NCBI GenBank assembly: GCA_041984235.1 | Contig: JBHIYN010000015.1 | Location: 74,929 to 138,928, forward strand | Direction of reading: 5' to 3' | DNA length: 64,000 nt | Source: JBHIYN01 sp041984235 | GTDB taxonomy: Bacteria > Pseudomonadota > Gammaproteobacteria > Ga0077536 | In this document: positions 59,041 through 64,000 of the stretch, piece by piece | Layout of the letters: each line of letters starts with the position of its first letter | Numbering within the stretch: position 1 is the stretch's first letter | Notes under the pieces: generated by a model | What the model saw: only the letters and a program-made list of their open reading frames with translations | Database searches by the model: none | Told to the model about the DNA's origin: nothing | Position numbers and translations under genes: made by a program

Positions 59041-61329
59041 GTGGTCTCGCGCCCTGACGCTCCGGCTCCCTGGCTTGGCGGCACCGGCGCTGCGCGTGGT
59101 GTTCGCGCGCTGCTGGGCGTGGCGTTGCTGTCACTCGCCGCCATACCCGGCGCCGTGGCGGCGGAGGTGCCGCGCACCGTGATCGCGCTGTTTGACAGCC
59201 GTTACGACGACACGCCGGGACTGACCACCCTGCACCGCCATCTCGAGATGCCGCTCAACCACCTCGGCCTGCGGCTCGAGTACCACGACATCAGCCGCGG
59301 CCTGCCTGACATCGTGACGCGTCAGGACGTGCGCGGCGTGGTGACCTGGCCGCGTGGCGGCACCGACGTGCCCGATCCGGTGGCGTGGACGCGCTGGCTG
59401 TCGGGGGTGCTCGATGCGGGCAAGCGCTACGTGAGCTTCGGGCGCCTGCCGGCAAGCGACGGCGCCACGGTGCCGCTGGAGAACGTGAACGCCGTGCTGG
59501 AGGCGATCGGCGTGCGGGTCGAACGCGCATTCGGTGCGCCGGGCCTGGGCGCCACGGTGGCCAGCGCCGATCCGGACCTGGTCGGCTTCGAGCGCGCGCC
59601 GCGGCCGCCGCTGCCGTTCGTCGCGCGCACCCGCGCCACCGGCGATGCGCGCAGTGTGCTGAGCGTGCGCGAAGCCGGTCCGGCAGCGGCGCTGAACGAT
59701 GTCGTGGTGCTCGGGCGCCAGGGCGGTTACGCGGCGCCGGGCTTCGCCGTCTACCGCGGGCGCCAGGTGAACCACCGCCAGTGGATCCTCGATCCCTTCG
59801 AGTTCCTGCGCCAGGCGTTCGCGACCGATGAGCTGCCCAAACCCGATACCACGACGCTGGTCGGCCGGCGCATCTACTACAGTCACATCGACGGTGACGG
59901 CTGGCGCAACGTGTCGCTGGTCGACGAGTATGCCGAGTCCCGCGTGTTGTCGGCGCGCGTGGTGCTGGAGGAGCTGATTCGGCCCTACCCGGACCTGCCG
60001 GTCACGGTTGCGCCGATCGCGGCCGACCTGGACCCGGCCTGGTACGGCAGCGGCGAGGCGCGGCGCCTGGCACAGGAGATCCTCACCCAGCCGCAGGTCG
60101 AGATCGCCACCCATACCTATTCGCATCCGTTCTACTGGCGCTTCTTCGAGCGTTACACGGCGGACAAGGAGCAGCCCCTGCTGGCGCGCTACCGCAGGCT
60201 GGGCGGCGACAAGGCGCTCGACTGGACCGGTTACGGCCGCCTGCGCAAGGCCGGGAACGACGTCGACCTCGCGGACCTGCACGGCTACCACGTGCCGCGC
60301 GCCTACGCCCGCGAGCCGTTCGACCTCGACCTGGAGGTGAGCGGGTCGGTAGCGCAGATCGCGGCACTGGCACCGCCGGGCAAGGCGGTCACGCTGCTGC
60401 AGTGGTCCGGGGACACCACGCCGTTCGCGGCTGCCCTGGACGCCGTGGCTGAGGCCGGGCTCGGCAACATCAACGGCGGTGACTCGCGCTTCGACCGCGC
60501 GTTTCCCTCCTACGCCTACGTCGCGCCGGTGGGCATCGCGCGTGGCGCGCACTACCAGGTGTATGCCAGCAACAGCAACGAGAATACCTACACCGACAAC
60601 TGGCGCAGCGCGTTCTTCGCCTTCCGCTTCCTGACCGAGACCCTGGAGCGCACCGAAACACCACGCCGCGTACGCGCGGCCAACGTCTACTACCACATGT
60701 ACTCCGGCGAGCGCCTGGCCGCCCTGCAGGCCGTGCTCAGGAACCTCGCCTGGGCACGCGGGCACGAGCTGGTGCCGATAGAAGCGAGCCGCTACGCCGC
60801 CATCGGCCAGGGCTTTCACAGCGCCCGCATTCATGCCGTCGGTCCGCAGGCGTGGGAGATCCGCGAGCGCGGCGCGCTCGACACGCTGCGCTTCGACGCC
60901 GCCGGCGCGCTCGGCGTGGACTGGCAGCGCAGCCGCGGCGTGCTGGGCCAGCGGCGGCACCAGGGCAGCCTATACGTCGCGCTGGAGGAGGGCTTCGAGA
61001 CACCGCGGGTCGCGCTCGCGCCGCGCACCAGCGCCGCCGGCGCGGCACCGCCCTTGTATCTCGAGCACGCGCGCTGGCGGGTGTTCGCGGTCACGCGCAA
61101 AGGCGGGGGTCTCAGCGCGCGCGCAGCCGGCTACGGCCGCGGCGAGATGACCTGGCGCGGGACACCGGGGCAGGCCTGGCAAATCGAGATCGACTACCCG
61201 GACGGGCGCATGCGGCGACTCGACGTGCGTGCCGACGCGCACGGCAGGTTCAGCTTCGTGCTCGATCCGGAGCCGGCGCGCGCAGTGCACTTCTCGATCC
61301 GCCCGGCGTCCGGATCGGCCGCGGGTTGA
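59041..61329 (+). CDS. PelA-like polysaccharide deacetylase, secreted
   Basis: 762 aa from GTG 59041, which gives a signal peptide (RALLGVALLSLAAIPGAVAA); GTG 58978 would overlap the previous gene. Residues ~25-260 form an unrecognised N-terminal domain; its HRHLEMPLNHLGLRLEYHDI resembles the Pel-type region. The deacetylase domain carries the expected metal motif: D284/D286 in YYSHIDGDGW and H358/H362 in IATHTYSHPFYWRF. The C-terminal ~230 residues are a beta-rich domain. Deacetylation would act on an exopolysaccharide in the periplasm. The TPR gene 6 bp downstream supports an exopolysaccharide operon. No GH166 hydrolase domain is certain. Confidence 0.78.
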   Translation: MVSRPDAPAPWLGGTGAARGVRALLGVALLSLAAIPGAVAAEVPRTVIALFDSRYDDTPGLTTLHRHLEMPLNHLGLRLEYHDISRGLPDIVTRQDVRGVVTWPRGGTDVPDPVAWTRWLSGVLDAGKRYVSFGRLPASDGATVPLENVNAVLEAIGVRVERAFGAPGLGATVASADPDLVGFERAPRPPLPFVARTRATGDARSVLSVREAGPAAALNDVVVLGRQGGYAAPGFAVYRGRQVNHRQWILDPFEFLRQAFATDELPKPDTTTLVGRRIYYSHIDGDGWRNVSLVDEYAESRVLSARVVLEELIRPYPDLPVTVAPIAADLDPAWYGSGEARRLAQEILTQPQVEIATHTYSHPFYWRFFERYTADKEQPLLARYRRLGGDKALDWTGYGRLRKAGNDVDLADLHGYHVPRAYAREPFDLDLEVSGSVAQIAALAPPGKAVTLLQWSGDTTPFAAALDAVAEAGLGNINGGDSRFDRAFPSYAYVAPVGIARGAHYQVYASNSNENTYTDNWRSAFFAFRFLTETLERTETPRRVRAANVYYHMYSGERLAALQAVLRNLAWARGHELVPIEASRYAAIGQGFHSARIHAVGPQAWEIRERGALDTLRFDAAGALGVDWQRSRGVLGQRRHQGSLYVALEEGFETPRVALAPRTSAAGAAPPLYLEHARWRVFAVTRKGGGLSARAAGYGRGEMTWRGTPGQAWQIEIDYPDGRMRRLDVRADAHGRFSFVLDPEPARAVHFSIRPASGSAAG

Positions 61330-61335
61330 CCGGCG

Positions 61336-63882
61336 GTGCTGCGCCACATCGTCTTCCTGGTCGTGGTGGTGAGCGTTTCGCTGGCGTTCAGCTGGCTGCT
61401 CATCCCGCGCGACCAAGAGCTGGCCCTCATGCACTACAAGGCGCGCAGCTATCGCGACGCCCTGGCCGGGTTCGAGAGCGCGTTCTTCGCCAGTGATCGC
61501 CGTGATGCCCTGGCCACGCCACTGACCGCGCTGTACCTGCGCCAGGGCGACCTCGAAGGCGCCGTCGACGTGGTCGAACGGCTGCTGGTGCAGCGGCCCG
61601 GGGACATCGAGGCGCTGGACCTGGCACTCGACCTCTACCGCGAGCTGATGATGACGGAGCGCTACCACGCGGTGCTGTGGCGACGGGTGCGCCTCGCGCC
61701 GAGCGCCGCGCTGGTGCGCGAGCTGGTCGACATCGAGGCCTTCCGCGGCGATCCGCTGGCCGAGATCGAGGCCCTCTCGCTGATCGTCGACGAGCCTGCC
61801 GCCCGACCCGCGGAGCTGCTGCGCCTGGTGCGGCTGCAGGTCGCCGTCGATTCGCTGAGCGATGCCGCGCAGACGCTGGACGCCTGGGTGGCGCGCGGCC
61901 GGCCTGAGCTCGATATCGCCGCCCTCGGCGTCGCGTTGGCGGTCTACGTGGAGATCGGACGCGAGGCGCAGGCGGCGGACACGCTGATCGCCTGGCTCGA
62001 CCGCAATGCACGGCCCGACGCGATTGCCGGGGTCGCGACCCTGGTCGAGCGTTTCGGCCTGGCGCGCACCACGGCCGCGCCGCTGCGTGCCTTCGTGGCG
62101 CGCCAGGCGCCGGTCGCGCCGTTGCTCGGCCCGGTGCACGACCTCGCCGTGATCCTCGACCAGCCGGCGTTGTTCACGGACTTCGTCGCGCGTGCCAGGG
62201 CCGCGGCGCCGGACGCGCCGGCGGCGCTGCGCATTGCGCTGGAGGCGGCACTGGTCTCAGGGCAGACCGCGACGCTGGGTAGCGTGCTGGACGCAGCGGC
62301 GCTGCGCGACGTCGACCCCGGTGCGGCGGCGCGTCTCGCCGCCACGGTGGCCGGCAGCGAGGATGCCGCGCTCGCGCGGGCGCTGCTCGCGGTACTGCCG
62401 GCGCAGGTGCGCATGCACGCGCCGCTGAGCTGGGCACGCCTCGCGGTCGCCGCGGGCGAGGACGGACAGGCGCGCGCGATCGCACAAACGCTCGACGCGG
62501 CCGCACTGGAGGACACTACGCAGCGCGTGCAGTTGATTGCTTTGCTGCAGGCGCTCGGCCTGCAGGAAAGGGCGCGTGACCTGCTCGCGGCCACGACGGC
62601 CGTGACCACGCCGGATGGTGATCTCGCGATCGAGCTCGCCCGCCTGCATCGTGCGCTGGGCTCCGCGGGCACCGGACTGGCGCGCCTCGGCGACGGCCTG
62701 GCGGGCTCCGCACGGCCGGCCGCGCAGGAGGCCTGGGCCCTGCTGGCGGCAGCGGCCGGCGAGGGCGCCGCCGTTGCCGACTGGCTCAACGCGGTGCTCG
62801 CGTCGCGCGGCCGCGGACCGGGACTGGACGTGCTCGCCGCGCTCGCCGACAGCACGGCAATCTCCGGCGAACCGGTATTACGCGCCGCGCTGGCGGCGGC
62901 GCTGGAACGCCAGCCGGCGGATGCCGGCAAGGATCCACGGGTGGCGCGCGTGCTGGTCGCCCTGGGGCGCCACGAGGAGGCGCTGGCGCTGCTGAGCGGC
63001 CTCGACCCGTTCGCGGCAGCGCACGCCGGGGTCTACCAGCGCGCCCTGCTGGGCGCCTGGCGCGCCTCGCGCAGCGAGGACGACGGCCCGGCGCAGGACG
63101 CGCTGGTACGCTACGTGGCGGCCTGGCAGGCCCGCCATGCCGGCGATACGCAGGCGCTGGCCCGGTTCACCTACGATCTGCTCGATGCCGGCGCGCTGCG
63201 CGCGGCGCGGCCGCTGCTCGACGACCTGGTACGCCGCGACCCGGAGCAGTGGTACGACCCGTGGCGCGATGCGCTGCTCGCCGACGGGCGGCGCGAGGCC
63301 CTGCTGGCCGCTCTCGAACGGCAGCTCGCTGTGGGCGCCGGTACGCTGGAGGCGCGTTACCTGGACGATCTCGCGCGGCTTGGGGGCGTCCGCCGCAGCC
63401 TGTCTTTCCTGGCGCGCACCGTGGCTGATCCCGCGCGCGACGAGCAGAGCCGGGCGAATGCCTACTATGCGCTGCGCGATGCAGCACTGGCCGCAGGCGA
63501 GTCGGCGTGGCTGCAGGCGCGCCTGTTCGAGTGGCTGGACGCGGCGGACGCGCCAGCGAGCCTGAGCGAGGCATGGCTGTACGACCTCGAAGCCGAGGTC
63601 GGTGCCGCGCGCGTGCTGGCGCTGCGTGAGCGCGCCCTGCGCCGGGCGCGCGGCGCACGCCGGCTCGCCGCGTTCTACGAGTTCGAGGCCAGCGCGCTGG
63701 CCGCCGGCGCGCCGGCGCAGCTGGCGCAGGTCGCGGCCGACCTGCTGGAGGCCGGGACCGGCGATGACGCCTTGCGCGAGGCGGCGCTCAACGCGCTGTT
63801 CGCACATGGCCAGGGTCGGCGCGCGGACGCCCTGCTGGCGGACGCCGCGCGGCGCGATCCGAGTCGCTGGGGCGGAAGGTGA
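61336..63882 (+). CDS. Large TPR protein with N-terminal membrane anchor
   Basis: 848 aa from GTG 61336, 6 bp after the deacetylase. One N-terminal helix (HIVFLVVVVSVSLAFSWLLI) anchors a periplasmic array of degenerate TPR-like helical repeats (e.g. LALMHYKARSYRDALAGFESAFF; ALYLRQGDLEGAVDVVERLLVQRPGDIEALDLALDLY). There is no C-terminal beta-barrel, so it resembles PelE or the TPR half of PelB rather than full PelB. Its Ala content is very high (codon use is still like its neighbours). It is a likely scaffold for polysaccharide export. Next gene is cut by the composition break at the window end. Confidence 0.75.
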   Translation: MLRHIVFLVVVVSVSLAFSWLLIPRDQELALMHYKARSYRDALAGFESAFFASDRRDALATPLTALYLRQGDLEGAVDVVERLLVQRPGDIEALDLALDLYRELMMTERYHAVLWRRVRLAPSAALVRELVDIEAFRGDPLAEIEALSLIVDEPAARPAELLRLVRLQVAVDSLSDAAQTLDAWVARGRPELDIAALGVALAVYVEIGREAQAADTLIAWLDRNARPDAIAGVATLVERFGLARTTAAPLRAFVARQAPVAPLLGPVHDLAVILDQPALFTDFVARARAAAPDAPAALRIALEAALVSGQTATLGSVLDAAALRDVDPGAAARLAATVAGSEDAALARALLAVLPAQVRMHAPLSWARLAVAAGEDGQARAIAQTLDAAALEDTTQRVQLIALLQALGLQERARDLLAATTAVTTPDGDLAIELARLHRALGSAGTGLARLGDGLAGSARPAAQEAWALLAAAAGEGAAVADWLNAVLASRGRGPGLDVLAALADSTAISGEPVLRAALAAALERQPADAGKDPRVARVLVALGRHEEALALLSGLDPFAAAHAGVYQRALLGAWRASRSEDDGPAQDALVRYVAAWQARHAGDTQALARFTYDLLDAGALRAARPLLDDLVRRDPEQWYDPWRDALLADGRREALLAALERQLAVGAGTLEARYLDDLARLGGVRRSLSFLARTVADPARDEQSRANAYYALRDAALAAGESAWLQARLFEWLDAADAPASLSEAWLYDLEAEVGAARVLALRERALRRARGARRLAAFYEFEASALAAGAPAQLAQVAADLLEAGTGDDALREAALNALFAHGQGRRADALLADAARRDPSRWGGR

Positions 63883-63884
63883 GG

Positions 63885-63932
63885 ATGCGGCCGCACCAGC
63901 GACAGCGCCAGACGAAGCCGTACTGGGGATGA
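63885..63932 (+). pseudogene. Start of a further gene, interrupted by the window-end junction
   Basis: ATG 63885 follows the TPR stop by 2 bases with a GGTGAGG ribosome-binding site, as expected for the next gene of the operon. It reads MRPHQRQRQTKPYWG and then TGA, just where the sequence changes to AT-rich. It is probably the true start of a third operon gene whose remainder is absent because of an artefactual junction. Confidence 0.4.
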
Positions 63933-64000
63933 GGAGTGGGAAAAAAAGAAATTGCTATAAACTCCATTTTGGAAAAATTAGAAAAGCATTATAATATTCA
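63927..64000. other. Abrupt AT-rich tail, probable chimeric or low-quality contig end
   Basis: From about 63935 the composition drops from roughly 70 percent GC to about 25 percent (aaaaaaagaaattgctat and similar runs). No coding, repeat or insertion-sequence end is visible. This does not look like the same genome; an assembly chimera, adapter-near low quality read end, or the start of a transferred AT-rich segment are possible. Confidence 0.6.

Noticed and set aside
57926..59134. 403-codon N-terminal extension of the OlsF-like protein
   Set aside because: It is antisense to the ferritin-like gene and does not look like protein; the acyltransferase starts at 57925.

Overview
The window is about 64 kb of very GC-rich, gene-dense DNA. 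Gene content suggests a proteobacterium, most likely an environmental gammaproteobacterium with a versatile, oxygenase-rich catabolism: EttA, AsmA, SelO, SurE, BBP2 porin, Aco dehydrogenase, Baeyer-Villiger and luciferase-like monooxygenases, and an OlsF-type ornithine-lipid synthase. No rRNA, tRNA, CRISPR array, insertion sequence or prophage was seen. The lineage is inferred from gene content only.

Region 1 (1-15.9 kb): a sigma-54 activator of the AcoR type (cut by the left edge) faces a Baeyer-Villiger monooxygenase gene that has a clear -24/-12 promoter and an upstream TGTCTCA palindrome. Then come an outer-membrane porin, AsmA, a phosphodiesterase and SelO. Next is an AhpD-like gene whose CxxC motif is interrupted by in-frame TGA followed by a SECIS-like hairpin, so it is probably a selenoprotein. 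A DUF364 protein, dodecin, a PQQ dehydrogenase with fused cytochrome c, a luciferase-like oxidoreductase and a VPLP-CTERM secreted protein follow.

Region 2 (16-29 kb): housekeeping and acyl-CoA genes: EttA, DUF1015, CaiB-type CoA transferase, RidA, a HerA-like ATPase, an MMPL/RND exporter, acyl-CoA dehydrogenase, a Fpg/Nei glycosylase and a beta-lactamase-fold hydrolase.

Region 3 (29.2-36.8 kb): a co-directional signalling block: HD-GYP phosphodiesterase, LuxR-type response regulator, class III nucleotide cyclase, coiled-coil protein, membrane protein with an OmpA-like C-terminus, Rab-like small GTPase, soluble hybrid histidine kinase and Hpt protein. Several of these genes overlap by a few bases. 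This is the best candidate for an undescribed system: a GTPase switch tied to a phosphorelay, a cyclase and a wall-binding membrane protein.

Region 4 (36.8-54 kb): periplasmic SurE, a GMC oxidoreductase, a TetR regulator with an NtaA-type monooxygenase, and a divergent EamA exporter across a 37-bp nested palindrome. The acoABC-like operon follows, then a PLP enzyme, a GFA protein, a pyrophosphatase, a GGDEF diguanylate cyclase, small enzymes and a second EamA exporter with an intrinsic terminator immediately in front of its ribosome-binding site.

Region 5 (54-64 kb): another luciferase-like oxidoreductase, a fused lipid acyltransferase (OlsF type), a ferritin-like diiron protein, and the start of a probable exopolysaccharide locus (PelA-like deacetylase plus a large TPR protein). 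The last ~70 bases switch abruptly to AT-rich sequence and look like a chimeric or low-quality contig end.
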